Shown here: positions 22,501-34,830 of the stretch, piece after piece | Layout of the letters: each line of letters opens with the position of its first letter | How positions within the stretch are numbered: the first letter of the stretch is position 1 | DNA from: Branchiostoma floridae | Taxonomy: Eukaryota > Chordata > Leptocardii > Amphioxiformes > Branchiostomatidae | DNA length: 64,000 bases | Assembly (NCBI RefSeq): GCF_000003815.2 | Contig: NC_049985.1 | Location: 1,975,762 to 2,039,761, forward strand | Direction: 5' to 3' | Notes under the pieces: generated by a model | Databases searched by the model: none | The model's input: only the letters and a program-made list of their open reading frames with translations | What the model was told of the DNA's origin: nothing | Program-made: the position numbers and the translations under genes

Positions 22501-25088
22501 CTGTTGTTGTTGTTACTATCGTTGTTGTTATTGTTGTTATAGTCTGTGTAACACAAACTCTGCTGGTCTGTAACTGGCCCCTCCCGTTAGGAGGCCAGTC
22601 AGATGTTGGGCGGGCTGCTATAAGTGAGATTTAATCAGGCAATTGTTGTAGTAACCATTGACCATGTTGTCCTCTTCAGTTTCTTTGCTGACCAGCAGAC
22701 GGAGTTGGCCAGACAAGTGCTGCAGCATTCCCATCATCCTCAGTACGGGTGAGTTATCGTCAGGGGATAGTCTGGGGAGGGTTCTTGATCAGGGGGTTTT
22801 GGGGAGGTGGATTTAGTAGTCTGCATTCAGGGGCTCTGGATTAGGGAGTAGTATACGTAGTAGAAGTAGTTCACAAGCAACTCTGTGCAGCTGATCCATG
22901 CTGGTTAGGCTGCACACTTTGATGTCTTTCTTAAAAACTCTCCTTCTAAGATTTCCTTGGTCTATCATGACCTCTGTTGTCTGGTTGGTTGGTTGGTTGG
23001 TTGGTTGGTTGGGAAAGAGAACTACTTCTCTGTAAGTTTCTATAGGACAAGTTGTACAATATAATAAGTCAATCTGGACAGCCAACCAGAAGTCACATTA
23101 AAACAGTCCTGCCATAGTTGTGACTCCCTGCTAACTTCCATTGTTGTTGTTTTTCTACCAATCAACAAATTTGGCTTGATCAATCACTCCACCTAAGCAA
23201 CCATTTTCTTCATTCCCATGATCAGTGGTTGAGACCAGGTTTGGCTGTATTCACAACTGTCATGTAGTACAGTACATTCAAGGTTTACTTGATGCCTCCT
23301 CCTGATCTCACACTTTTGTTCTGTTTTTCTGCTCTGCTCCATTTTGTACCAGTAGGTAAGTCAGCTTTTTGTGTAATTGTTAGTGGATGTTAGGCCACAC
23401 CAATTTGATATGTTGGTTCTTGGATTAAGAAAATCAGGAAAACCATTAATGAAAACAAAGCTTGAGAACCAGTATCATTGAACATTTGTATTTTGGTTGA
23501 CACTTGTTTGTTGTTGTTTTGCAGTTACTCCTTTGCGATTGTCGGTATAAACATCACGAGCCTGACCTACTCACTCCTGGTGAGAGGGAAACTTCGGACA
23601 CACTTCTACAACTTCCCCAGTCCGCCCAAACTCAGCCACTTCCACCTGCTCTACTGTGAGTACTGATAACATAACCACACTTCTACAACTTCCCCAGCCC
23701 CCCCAAACTCAACCACTTCCACCTGCTGTACTGTAAGTACTGACAGATAACATAACCACACTTCTACAACTTCCCCAGCCCTCCCAAACTCAACCACTTC
23801 CACCTGCTGTACTGTAAGTACTGACAGATAACATAACCACACTTCTACAANNNNNNNNNNNNNNNNNNNNNNNNNNNNNNNNNNNNNNNNNNNNNNNNNN
23901 NNNNNNNNNNNNNNNNNNNNNNNNNNNNNNNNNNNNNNNNNNNNNNNNNNAAAACCCGGAGGGAAACAGGCCGGGTATTCACCGTGACACGTCCCATCAT
24001 GTGAAAAAAAATGGAGATTCTGCTGGAAATTGTGGTTGTATTCTTTCCGACACAATCGCAAATGTTTCACTTTGCTCAGCGCAATCCGTGAACGTAGCCA
24101 CAATTCTACAACTTCCCCAGCCCCCCCAAACTCAACCACTTCCACCTGCTGTACTGTAAGTACTACTGTACTTTTGCACTGTGCTTCTTACCATAAAGAT
24201 ATAGTGCATAGCTGTCACCAGGACTTGTCCCTCTGTCCTGGGACAGAAATTTGCTTGTTGGGACAGACAAAAATTTCACCCCATCTGTCCCAAAAGTCTT
24301 CGGTAGATATAATTGATGAAATCGTGTTTTCATTAGCATAAAATAAAATATTTAACTAGGAAAATCAAGAACATTAGCTCCCAAAAAATGAGAGGGATGG
24401 AAAAAATTGAACCTGGAGAGAGGCTTGATACAGTGTTGACATGAATACGACAATTTTTTTCACTGAAACCCAGCAGTATTTTGTTAATGTTTATGGTGAT
24501 TGTCCTCTAGGGTAATAAGTTAAGGATTGGATGGTATACGATTTTCCCCTTGAATTATCTGCAGAAAAAGATTAAATTGAAAACTAATCACAAAAATAAT
24601 GCAGGATGACAATGTGCCAAGCCATTCACTTCAAGAGTAAAATGTAAATTATTCCTAATGCTTTCTTTCACACAGATACATACAGTTCTTCTTCATCTAA
24701 TCCTTATATATTTCTTGAAACCTAAGAAAGGTTGTCTTCCTTAACCCCATAACTGTTGTGTTCCTTGCCAGGCCACATACTGGTTGAGTTCGGCAAGTTC
24801 TTAAAATGTGACATGGAAACCTTTAACCCCATAAATGTTGTGTTCCTTCCCAGGCCATATTTCATGAAACTTAAGAAAAGTTGTCCCCCTTTGCCCCCAT
24901 AACTGTTGTGTTCCTTCCCAGGCCACCTCCTGGTTGAGTTTGACAAGTTCTGGCTGGCGGAGAAGCCGCGTGACGTGATGGAGTTCACCAGGATACGCAA
25001 CAAGTTCGAGAAGAAGCTGCTCTCTCTGCTGAGGGATGACTCAACTGTGCTCCGGGGTAGCTTTGTGGAGAAGGGAGAACAATCGTAG
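19587..25088 (+). CDS. ELMOD2: ELMO domain-containing protein (ELMOD1/2 type)
   Basis: Nine coding exons give a complete 300-aa protein: 19587-19728, 19978-20006, 20658-20758, 21140-21269, 21661-21769, 22233-22257, 22680-22748, 23525-23655 and 24922-25088; all phases join. The start gives MWQATWLYLYLTWIRP with a hydrophobic N-terminus, then CELQRICRGYGGAARTK, as in vertebrate ELMOD1/2. The ELMO domain fills the second half, with KQWGDIGFQGDDPRTDFRGM (residues 152-170) and GYSFAIVGINITSLTYSLL. ELMOD1-3 are GTPase-activating proteins for Arf-family GTPases such as ARL2; the proposed catalytic Arg of the FRGMG motif is present as R168. Exon 4 uses a GC donor (CAG|GCAAGC). Exon 8 and exon 9 boundaries are partly duplicated nearby. 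ELMOD1 versus ELMOD2 cannot be settled here; the symbol marks the subfamily. Confidence 0.92.
20815..21058 (+). mobile_element. SINE family A, copy 2, in ELMOD intron 3
   Basis: The tRNA-like head has GGTCGAGTGGGTAGAGTG (A-box-like) and GGTTCATTCCTCGACC (B-box-like). The body TACTCCCTTCTCTGCTTAGC and GTGTGGCCCAGGGCTACAGA matches the copy at 8648-8885. It lies in the sense direction and ends about 80 bp before exon 4. Confidence 0.75.
22982..23011 (+). repeat. (GGTT)n microsatellite
   Basis: Seven or so GGTT units in ELMOD intron 7. Confidence 0.95.
23601..24165 (+). repeat. Tandem copies of ELMOD exon 8 end plus donor
   Basis: The last 55 bp of exon 8 with its donor and about 25 bp of intron recur at starts 23678, 23759 and 23840 (period 77-81 bp), run into the N gap, and reappear at about 24101 after it. 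Each complete copy ends CTGTACTGTAAGTACTG, a better donor than the real exon's GTGAGT. The gap probably marks more, uncollapsed copies. The copies are treated as intronic. Confidence 0.88.
23851..23950. other. Assembly gap, 100 N
   Basis: A round-number run of N placed inside the exon 8 tandem array, so its true length is unknown. Confidence 0.99.
24722..24921 (+). repeat. Duplicated acceptors before ELMOD exon 9
   Basis: The block ACCCCATAACTGTTGTGTTC + CTTGCCAG|GCCACATACTGG at 24743-24790 and a shorter one ending CTTCCCAG|GCCATATTTCATG at 24826-24867 copy the real acceptor and the first codons of exon 9 (CAG at 24919-24921). Decoy AGs are at 24771 and 24853. The first copy keeps frame for about 12 codons (CHILVEFGKFLKM-like) and then diverges. 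Confidence 0.8.
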
Positions 25089-25245
25089 TGACTCCACTGT
25101 GCTTCAATCGTGGTGACTCCACTGTGCTCCGGGGGAGCTTTGTGGAGAAGGGAGAACAATCGTAGTGACTCCACTGTGCTTCAATCGTGGTGACTCCACT
25201 GTGCTCCGAGGGAGCTTTGTGGAGAAGGGAGAACAATCGTAGTGA
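25041..25245 (+). repeat. Tandem copies of ELMOD C-terminal coding end
   Basis: The last 48 bp of coding sequence (AGCTTTGTGGAGAAGGGAGA to the TAG) recurs twice downstream with 77-bp spacing (AGCTT at 25059, 25136 and 25213), separated by CACTGTGCTTCAATCGTGGT. The repeats lie in the 3' UTR. Expansion or contraction within this array could change the C-terminus. Confidence 0.88.
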
Positions 25246-25249
25246 AGAC

Positions 25250-27470
25250 AAGTGTGGTAGAAACACAAAGAATTGGACTCAACTAAATCTAAAATACATC
25301 TCCAGTCTTTGTCACTATTTAATTTTTTTTAGTGTAAAGGGAAGCATTTCCTTAATGGAGAACAGTGATTTTCTCTGTAACGTCTCCCCTATCCTAGCTG
25401 TACTTATGTCAACTCCTGTGTCAGCGTTCTGCTCTGTCAAAACTCCCTTCTCCCTTCTTACGACCTCCAGTTGACCTTGAAGACATTTGAAGACCAGCCA
25501 CAAGAGTTGGAGCTGAGTTTCTGTCATGTAGTCATGTTTGCAGCATACAATAAGGGCAGTCGAGGATCATGGACCAAGAAAGTTGTGGGCATACTGAAAA
25601 AATTGGGGCAGAAAAGTAGAATAAATTTTATCAATAGTCTTTCTTCTAAAATTGTAGAAGAAACCTGCCTTTAAGTTTAAGGGAAGCATCTCCACATTGG
25701 AGAGCAATTACGTCTAGAATTATGCTTTTATTAAATAGATGTATATGATTTGGCACATATTTATCATGTAAATGTGATGTTTTAGATGAAAATGTGGCCT
25801 ATTGACATACAACTTTGTTATATGAGATGTCAGCGTAATATTTGTATTGTTACCTACAGGATGTGGCTCACACACTAAGTCATTATAAGTTTTGATTCTA
25901 AAGAAGGTGACAGTGGTCGTCGAAAATTAGATCCGTGTATACATACCTTTCTGTTGGAAGAAAGTTTATAGCATTGTACTAAGTCATTGTAAGTTGTTTG
26001 GTTTTCTGTTACCAAAGTCCTCTTGTGTTGTGTTGATCAGGATAAGGAAGAAAAGTATCTTTGTCCTGTGCAGTGCCTAGGCCTGATTGTACGTACAGAA
26101 TTATCGACAAGAATCCAAAGGCCGAATTGTTGCCCAAATTAAATATTTATAACTAGATTACATGGCACCTGTGTGAGTCAGACTGTTAATGGAACCACAG
26201 ATCATGTTTCTGTACAAGTATTCTTCCCACAACTGAATAGACATTGTCAAAACAACAGGTCTCTGAGACTTCTTTATTCCTACATCTTGTAGAGCACATT
26301 GTTGGTGGCATAGCATCCTTACCCCCCACCCCCAGCAGTCCTAACTCTATTAGCTTGTTGCTTTGTGTATGACTATACAGTATCTGCAGACAGCTAACGA
26401 CGTTTAAGAGACTTCACACATCTTATCGCAATCTTGTTTGCGGAAGTCTGCTTCGTAATCTTATTTAGTGCTGCCAAGTTGAAAAGTGTCATTGTATTAT
26501 TGTTTCGTAGTAAATTAGAAATATATGAAACATTCTTGTTACTTGTGTTATGTTGTTACCATAGAAATACAGAAGTGCTGCATGTCATTGCCATAGCAAC
26601 ACACTATGCGATGGTTGATTGACAGTTCATTTTGCTGGCTCTAATGTTATTTTGTGTTCTCCTTTGACAGGACACATTATACGAGCTGTTACAACAGTCC
26701 AGATAAGCACTGCTCACATTGTATTGTGGTATGACATTGGCTTATGTTGAAGATATACTTCCCTTTACTTCCCTTTGTATCATGGTTCATATAAAAAAAA
26801 ATCTCCATATTTTTACATTTTTTTTAGCAATTGATGGCATATATTTGCTCATTTTGCAGCTTTTTTTGTACAATTTACAGTTTGGTCATAAAAGCTCTGT
26901 TTTGCAACGGACGGAAATTGATGTGCATACGGATGTCATCCACAAGGTAGAAACATAGGGCAGCAATAGCAACTAGCATCTGAATGCATTTATTCCCAAC
27001 TTGACAAGCCAAAGTACAGACTTTTCCCTCTCCTCTGTGTGCCATAGCACGTCAAAAGGTTCGTCTCCAAGTAGACGTACCAAATAGGGACAAATAAGTT
27101 GCTATGAGATTTCAGTCAGTCTTTTTCAGTCTATCCAGTTGGCTGGCTCCTACTAGGTTTGTATTCCTAACTTGGCCACAAAGTCCCACTATTGCTATTC
27201 AGCAAGGTGGAAGTCTCAGTCTGGTAGAGACTATCAAGAAGTAAAAAAAAAACACTTCTGGATCTCATGGTTCGGAGTTCAAACCCCAGTCTTTAGGAGT
27301 TCTAAAGCCCAATTTGTATCTACTGGTTACAGGTAGAAGTTATAGTCCTTAAAACAAGAGGAGCCATTGCCATGTGCTTAATTAGAGTAGCACTGTGGAC
27401 ATATTGAATATGGAGAAGAGCTGATGAGTAGGCCCTGGTGTGTGACAGAAACGTTACCAGGTCGTTTAGT
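25250..27470. other. No gene recognised; ELMOD 3' flank
   Basis: Downstream DNA with no exon structure I can support. 27125-27240 carries family IV-type blocks (GGCTCCTACTAGG, CCTAACTTGGCCA, GTCTGGTAGAGACTA). Several AATAAA-like hexamers could serve as the 3' end of the ELMOD transcript. Confidence 0.4.
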
Positions 27471-27472
27471 GT

Positions 27473-27615
27473 ACTCTCCAAGCAGAGGTTAGGCTCCGGC
27501 TGTTTTTGAATTTTTTATGCGTTTTCATCGGGCTTTCTATTTTGTACTGTTTTCCGAAAAGAGCCGATGAAAACGCCTAAAACAGCCGGATTCTAACCTC
27601 TGCTTGGAAAGTAGT
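27473..27615. repeat. Family I MITE, copy 1
   Basis: Ends ACTCTCCAAGCAGAGGTTAG and its inverse CTAACCTCTGCTTGGAAAGT. The next inner arm is GGCTCCGGCTGTTTTT / AAAACAGCCGGATTC, then CGTTTTCATCGGGCTTTC. Five more copies or parts lie at 31068-31258, 44245-44440, 46214-46463, 47762-47935 and 48404-48540. Confidence 0.9.
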
Positions 27616-28601
27616 ATAGTGTTGTTCGTCCGTCGACGATGGCCAAAGACGTCAGTTCGTCGAGTATGTTGCCCCTTTCACGTATTTAGGACCTTCCCAC
27701 GACTTTCGCTCCCCACCACTCCCCAACTAAGGTCGGCGCTGGGTTGGGAGTAGTCTGAATTGCACCCTAAAGTGTGCTCCCCTGATCGCATCCAAGCAGA
27801 ATATGACTTTCCTCAACTTTGATTTCCCAAGACTAGTAGGCAACCTCGACGACCAATTCAAACCACAAACGACATTGCTCACGACTAAGTCCCAACAACG
27901 GAGAGGGTCGGGAGGCCATGGTCGGCTGTGTGTGACGGGCATAACCCTTGATAACAGCTTGACTGTACGGTAACAGATGAAATATAAAAGCACACAGAAC
28001 CCTCGTGACTGTACCATGGCTATTGACACAACCCCTAGCGATGTACGACTACTTGATGTAACTCACAGCCGTCCACACACTAAACTATGATTGATATAAA
28101 ACGCAGCCCAGTCAATTGGTCAACACGTCTGTAAATAAACTTGGAAGGAGTGAAAGAATCGCCCATGTGATATATTACCCTTAACCACCTGTGAACAATG
28201 AGTCGTAATCGTTCTACGTGCGCTACCGATCTGCAGGTGTTGTATTGTGTGTTTGCGCACTTCTCTCTCCTGCTTGTTCAAGTGTTTGAGTTTTTGTATC
28301 CGCAGTTTTGATACCAATCAGGGGATAGGTTCGGATCGGGGAGGTATTTGTTGGCTCGCAGTGAAACTTGGCAACCGTGTATGCCTTGGATATGTCGCCT
28401 GGTGCAAAACATTAAACACGAGGTAAGGCCATTTTATTACGTATCGGGGATCGGTGAGGATTATACAAGGTAAGTTTTGATTTACACAAGTCGTTGACTG
28501 GGCAAGATTTAGTGAAATATTGTCCCATAACTCTGTGTTGTGTTAGGTTACATGTAGTGATTTAAACGTTGTAAAACATTCTCTCGGACATTGAAGGCTA
28601 G

Positions 28602-28703
28602 TAAATCTCCAAGCAGATGTAAGAAGGCAAATTCGTAACGTTTCGAAACGGGAAGCCTGAAAAACGTTACGAGTCTGCATCTCCACATCTGCTTGGAGAT
28701 TAG
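28602..28703. repeat. Family VI palindrome, copy 2
   Basis: AATCTCCAAGCAGATGT on the left and ACATCTGCTTGGAGATT on the right, with ATTCGTAACGTTT / AAACGTTACGA inside. A short perfect hairpin of about 100 bp. Confidence 0.85.
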
Positions 28704-29157
28704 AAAGCCTGGAAAATTCCAGTCGTAATTTCGACGGACGTAATTTCGACGGACGTATTTTCGACGGAGGAAGGGTAATAATCTGTTCTTAGAAATTGTA
28801 GAAAATTGTTATTCAGAATCGAAGAAAGGCTAGATGCTATCCTTTGGTCTTCTACTCATGTGCTGTAGAAAACGGTACGTGCCCAAAAGTTTACATACAA
28901 AAGAGACACATACAGGAAGAGGAACGCATGCTGGAAGGCCGTTGTCCTATATAGTTAGGCTACCGTCCAGGTCCCGTACAGGTCGGATTGGACCTTGGGT
29001 CGTACAAAGTCTTTCCTTTTTAATTCGTCGAATACCGTTTGGGCTCGTTTCACAGTCGATCCGTCAATTCCTCGAAATTTGGTCAAATAGTTTGTTTAAT
29101 TTGTTGGTTGGTTGTTTCGTTGTTGCCTGGTGGGGTATTTGTTTGGCTAGATAGTTT

Positions 29158-29367
29158 ACTGTAATTCCTGATTTTTTCACTGTACTGTTATGTTCACGGT
29201 TTTCACGGTGACGACTGTAACGTGAACTTATCATTACCGATAAGAACTAATTCACAGACATTTTTCATGCGCACTTGCCTCGACAGCAAACATTTAGTTC
29301 CGAGAACAATTTAAATTTTCTCTGACCGTCAAAGTTTGCTACCGTGAAGATTAAGTGAATTACAGTA
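29158..29367. repeat. Family III-like MITE, diverged
   Basis: ACTGTAATTCCTGATTTTTTCACTGT at the left pairs loosely with AAGTGAATTACAGT at the right; GTTCACGGTTTTCACGGTG is matched by CACCGTGAAG-type sequence within. It is more diverged than the other family III members. Confidence 0.55.
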
Positions 29368-30008
29368 TTTGATTGTAGCTGTATACAACACACAACATTC
29401 AGGTCACTTGAATCTGCCTGTCGGTTGATGGGCTTAAGGTTTCCCTCAACATTTCCACTACACACATCCCATTCTCACCTTCCGTCTCTACCACAACCCT
29501 TCCCTCTGACGGAATACTTTGATGTCCGCATCCTCCGCACAGGTAGTGTTTATTATGGTTAGAGACTTAACCTCCCGCGCTCGCCCATTCATTCTGGCCG
29601 GTGTAACTCCATACGGGGGGACCACAGAGGTTCAGTACAATAGGCAGGGATTGTATGTCGGGTCGTAGGTCGGCCCTTTCATACGCGGTAACACAAGGTG
29701 CAGTTTACGTTCAGACGGAGTAACGGAAGGCCGGGCGGACATGAAACATCAACATCGCGGCCATAGAAACCGGCGATACCGCTTTCAGGACATCGGCTTG
29801 GGGGAAACACGAACGATTAGAGGCTCTGATGGGGTATTTGGATGACCACGATCCTCTTGGACTAAATGTACACATCAAAGATCACAATTTCCCCCACGAG
29901 TGAATAGTAAGCTCTTATCATCTTTAGCAAATGAAATAATTCCGTAGAATATTTGGTTGATATTTCTTTGTTTCTTTCTCTCTTTAATACTCTTTCATAT
30001 TGATCCAG

Positions 30009-30265
30009 AGTTCGTGATAACCCCATGTACCCTCCGGGAGATGGGAAAGTCGAATTGCGCCTGCCCGGAAGCCGGGTTGCCTACTGAAGGGCACATCATG
30101 ACCACAGACCGTCCGCTCTTACCACACCTGCCAACCCGTGCGGACTACACCTGGTCTGCCGCGTCACACAGGTGAGCCGGACACACCTGGCTGTCCTCCC
30201 AACGCCTCGTCGCACCTGGAGCCACCTGGTTCGTGTCCACCTGCGACAGGGACCGTTGTTGCCAG
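30009..30265 (+). other. Exon-like block, possibly 5' UTR
   Basis: A GC-richer island in AT-rich DNA, preceded by TTCATATTGATCCAG and ended by TTGCCAG|GTAAGA, so it has good acceptor and donor signals. No frame is open across the whole block, which favours a non-coding or 5' untranslated exon, perhaps of the coiled-coil gene that begins at 34831 on the same strand. Confidence 0.3.
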
Positions 30266-33200
30266 GTAAGAGACAAGAACAACACTGAGTCACTATCCTC
30301 CTGTGGTCCCTGAGTTCATCTTGTCCTAAGCCAAGTACATGTGCATAGTTGGTTACCTGGGCTATTCACGAACGACTTCGTACTGTCGTCTTCTTACAGC
30401 TTTGCGTAGAAAACACATTGTTGAAGCTTTGGCGTACTAGGAGATCATCTATGAGTCCATAGGGTCAAAAACAACAACGTTATAATAGACACCGCAACCA
30501 TTGTCTCTTTCGTCGCTGTCCATTGTGTAAGTTCAAGTATGGTCATGTTATTCAAGTTGTTCGGGTTTGTGGTCATATACGCCGTACGATCTTGGAATAG
30601 TCGTGGATATGTAGTACAAAATTCAGTTGTCTTGTTGCGTTCTGTATTTGAAAATTCTGCGAAAACATACTTGTACGACGACTGGTTGTTTTTACCAAGC
30701 GGACATTTCAACGACCGTCTGTCACTTTTCCTTCGATCAGTACTGAAAGAACTTTGTTATCTGGTAATTTAGTACGTTTTTGGATTCAAGCCTTTTTACT
30801 AGAACTGATCGACGAATGGTAAAATCAAGGGAGATTTTGTCCTTGATAGCGTTTCTTCACAAAACCATTCTCTTGCCACTGCCACGCGTCATATTGGTCG
30901 TAACGTTACGACAAGTCTACGTCAGCGAGTGGACGACGTTCTTAGACCAATTTTACATGGATACCTCCCGTACAAATACTATACAACGAATGTAACTCCG
31001 TGAATGTTTCTATCAGATTACTAAGTCAATTGATAGCCTACCTAGATTGTCGATGTAGAACTAGTCTACTCTCCAAGCAGAGATTAGGCTCCGGCTGTTT
31101 TTTAACGTTTTTTTAGTCGCTTTTATCGGGCTTTCTATTTTGCCATTTTTCTTGTTAGGTTTTGACACAGCAAGATAAAATAATAAAAAATAGAAAGCCC
31201 GATAAAACGAGTAAAAAGCGTTAAAAACAGCCGAAGCCTAACCTCTGCTTGGAGAGTAAGACTAGTCAGTATTGCCCAGAGGTAGGTGGCAGACGGTCAC
31301 CGACACGTTCGCTAGGTAAAAACACTTGATTTTATGTACGAAAATTACTTTGTGTACAAAAATAATCGTTTTCCAAAGAGTGTGACCGCTTGGAAGTTAA
31401 GCCAGTTACTGGAAGTTTGTGTATCTTGCGCGTAAACTGTAAACACCTCCATTTTCCACTCAATTAAACTCGGTGTGAAGATACCCATCGGTGAACATAC
31501 GTGTAAATATGTTCTAAGCTTTCTAAGTGGTTGCCTCCGGGCTATAGCTAGTTTACGTACACTCCCATACTCACTATTGGTCGATAAAACGGTAAAGACC
31601 CGGTCACATAACTCGACCGTGGTTTATCAGCAACTAAGAGCATTCTTAAGTCCCTGTGTTAATCGTTAGAAAATAGTAGAAATTGACCAAATACACAGAA
31701 AACATGTCAGAGGTGTTAGCTCGCAGTTTTCGAGCTACTATTCAGCCAGCTAACTCCTATTGCATGTCATCTGTTCGTTTGTCCAATTTCTACCATTTTT
31801 CCAGCGGCCTGTGGAGCCTGGCAGAGGCTAGGTATTCGCAAAATAGCCGCGTGCATGTATCCTACAAAATTCAACTGTCCTGTGATACGGAAAAAGACTA
31901 TCTTAGACCATTATCGGCGGTTGTTTCTGTCACAGACTGCTTAAAAATTCTCCGACATAAAAACAAAACAAAAACAAATATGACCACACAGAGACTATCA
32001 AAGCGAACCATGATGGTACCCAGGACACTCTCCAATGGTCATCTCTACATAATTTTGTAGAAAGACTGTGATACCGTCCATGACCACACCGTACGCATGT
32101 GTCCGGAGCAGGTTTGGGTGTGCGACTTTCCCACGCCCAGATCTGCAGTGATTACCTGCGCGATCAGCTAACAACAATCCAATTATCCAGCGCTTGGATA
32201 CAAACATTGCTATAGACCTAAAGCCCCGCTACGAGCTTGTATCTTGAGGTGTTTTTTTTTGCCATTTCAACATAAAGGAATGTTTGTTCAAGACGCTGTC
32301 ACATACTCCGTACGATTTTTTGTGTCGTAGGACTTTCAACACAGCTATGAAGCTACTAAACATTGACAAGGATCTATAACCCTTCCCGTTACAAGACAGT
32401 GGATTTTTTGTCCAATACACCCAAGATCGTCCCATTTATTTCCTTAATTTGTCGTCGTAGTCCCCCCCCCCCCCCCGTAGGATTTTCAAGCTGTCAAAGG
32501 ACCAACCACCGACAAGGGTCTAATATACTTTTACCGTAACAGTATACATGTAGCTGAAGCTTCTACGACTATTTCAAGAATGTCTTCAGTTTGGGAACGT
32601 ACAATCGTCGAAAGTGGCGGTAACCTTAAGAGAGGGATGTTTGAATATTTCTCTGGTTGTTAATGATGCGCTTATTATCGTTCCGTGGCTGCTCAATGTT
32701 ACTACTCCATGTAAAACACACCTGCTTTCCAACCGTTTAACATTCCCATATGACTAAACGGTCGGTTCCGTCTGTTGAACGTTATTTGTGAATTACGGAT
32801 CCGTGGCGCAAAGGGTCAGCTGGTAGGAATAGGTTCTTTCTTCAACGCTGAAGAACGTATCAACGGTTACATCAACTAGCCTGTCGCCGTAACCTACAAG
32901 CAGATGTTGGGTGGAAAATATCTTAACCGTTCGGTGTTCTGATTCCAAGGGAGAATAATGATAGGTAGGTGGGAAGGTACCCCGATTTTACGCATCGCCT
33001 CTTGACTTCTTGCAGCGCTTCTTGGGGCCTCGGAAATTCCGTCTCCCGGCATTAAAAACCCTAGCCCATGTTGAAAATTGCAAACCAGCACCACCTCAAG
33101 TCAGAAAGGGTTAGAATTTGCTGTGAGAAAACCAACTGTTCACAAGAAAGTCCTTTTCCGTACAGATGAATTTTTCGAGACGCGTGCACGACTGTCTTTC

Positions 33201-34255
33201 CACTAAGAATGCTCTCAGTTTGCGATCGCACGACGTGTGTTACGTGGCCCCTAAAGAGTATACATTGTGCAGTACATAAGATGATGATTACGGCAGTCAG
33301 TTGACATCGACAGTCAATCTGAAAACTGTCTTGTTCTGTCAGAATTTGTGCTGGCATAGGGCATGGATACTTGGTGTGACACTTTGATAGATGTGGTAGG
33401 TCTACCTGTACGTCTGCACCTGGCGCTGCTCACCTGTGCGTGTGTGTGACATCAGGTGAGACTCAAGCAGTCGGAACTGTCGGGTTTTGTTTCTACTCAC
33501 CGACCGAGACGGGATGGAAGCACGGCCTAACCCTCGCGCTAGACTAAGATACTCCAGGTTTTGTGTTCTACCATCAACACGACGGATAGTCTTACAAATC
33601 TGCCCTCTCTGCCCACCGCCACACTCGTGTCGACCCTGTACAAGACCCCAAACTGAGGGACAGACCCTAGCCCCCCTCTGTACGTATCAAGCTACAAAAA
33701 CAAGCTACAAGCTACAAAAGCATATTCTAAATCACACCCAAAAAGGCTGCACTTGTCAGAGGAACTTTTTGTACGTCATCGTCGACCATAAATACATAAA
33801 CATAAGCAGACTCTGTCAATGCGCTTATGTTTCTCTTATAGCGCCAGTGTTGGCTATCCGGTTCCTACCTAAACACAACGCAAAAGAAAAGCGAGATCAC
33901 TGACTAAACAGTCACCCTTTCTTGTACAGTACAGACCTGGTACACAAAATGTATCCTTCTGAAACTACATGTGACTCTAACGGGGCACGTGGCACTGTCT
34001 TTGTTTGGTAACTCACTCATAGCGAAATAAAACGGAATATTCTATGTAGGATAGATAACTATACATGTAGTCTATCAAACAGAAATGACTCTCTCTCTGA
34101 CTCTGACCCAACCAAAATATACGTATACTTGATACCATAAACATATCCCTGAATGGCGCCAATGTTTACAGGTTGTATCCCTTTCCTGATAGCTTTCATA
34201 TGTAAAATGTAATATGTAAGAAAGGTCGACCTCAAACTCCTTTTTGTGTTTTCAG
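30266..34255. other. No coding exon recognised
   Basis: About 4 kb of AT-rich DNA containing one family I element (31068-31258), a poly-C run at about 32461-32476 and a possible family IV fragment near 31720-31780. If the blocks at 30009 and 34256 are joined in one transcript, this is its intron. Confidence 0.4.
31068..31258. repeat. Family I MITE, copy 2
   Basis: TACTCTCCAAGCAGAGATTA at the left and TAACCTCTGCTTGGAGAGTA at the right, with CTCCGGCTGTTTTTTAACG / CGTTAAAAACAGCCG and TATCGGGCTTTCTATTTT / AAAATAGAAAGCCCGATA inner arms. Flanks contain CTAGTC on both sides, a possible target duplication. Confidence 0.92.
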
Positions 34256-34830
34256 GGACGTCGTGTTGTAAAGGAGGGCTGAAACTCGAAGAAAACTGCT
34301 GCGAAATTTTGAGTTAAGAAAAGAAGGGACTGGACTTGGACGTAATGTGACTACATTTCCTCACGTGGACTGCTTTGCTGCTATTCGTACCGCTTGCCAC
34401 AAAGGACATACCGAAGTCTAAAGTTCGTGCTCTGTTGACGAGGGACTATTCCAGTAGCAGAGCTTTGTTCCGTGTCTCGTGCAATCCAGTAGTGTCGGAA
34501 CCAGAGTGAGAACTGCGTAATACCAGGAGCGTGCGTATTCGAGTGATTAGTGGCCCTGACTCTAAACCAAGAAGTCGTGGGTTCGAATCCTGGCTCACCT
34601 GACACGCCACTGGAAAAGTTTGCAGTCCTCAGTAGGACGGAAAATTACGCTGTGGTCCACTGGTCTTCGTGCTGGTCGAAAAGAGCAAATGGATTTTCCC
34701 TGACAATGAACCTGTAAATACCTCACAGAGCGTCTGTCTCAGACTTTGTCACGACCAGTGGAAGACTAGCTCGCCTGTTCATTGAGCTAGACTAGTTCGG
34801 GGTAGATCACGTTTTCTCACAGCCGACACC
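34256..34830 (+). other. Probable 5' UTR of coiled-coil gene
   Basis: CTTTTTGTGTTTTCAG at 34240-34255 is a strong acceptor. The sequence from there to the ATG at 34831 has no better start codon in a long frame. It includes a SINE family B copy at 34530-34690, so part of the leader is transposon-derived if this reading is right. Confidence 0.35.
34530..34690 (+). mobile_element. SINE family B, copy 2
   Basis: GAGTGATTAGTGGCCCTG and GTCGTGGGTTCGAATCCTGG are A-box and B-box like; the body ACTGGAAAAGTTTGCAGTCC matches 19225-19345. The tRNA arms do not close properly, so it is not a tRNA gene. Confidence 0.6.

Noticed and set aside
23651-24145. Minus-strand frame reading through the N gap
   Set aside because: It owes its length to the N run and to the tandem exon 8 copies on the opposite strand.
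30009-30265. Coding exon
   Set aside because: Splice signals look good but no frame is open across the block, so at most it is an untranslated exon.
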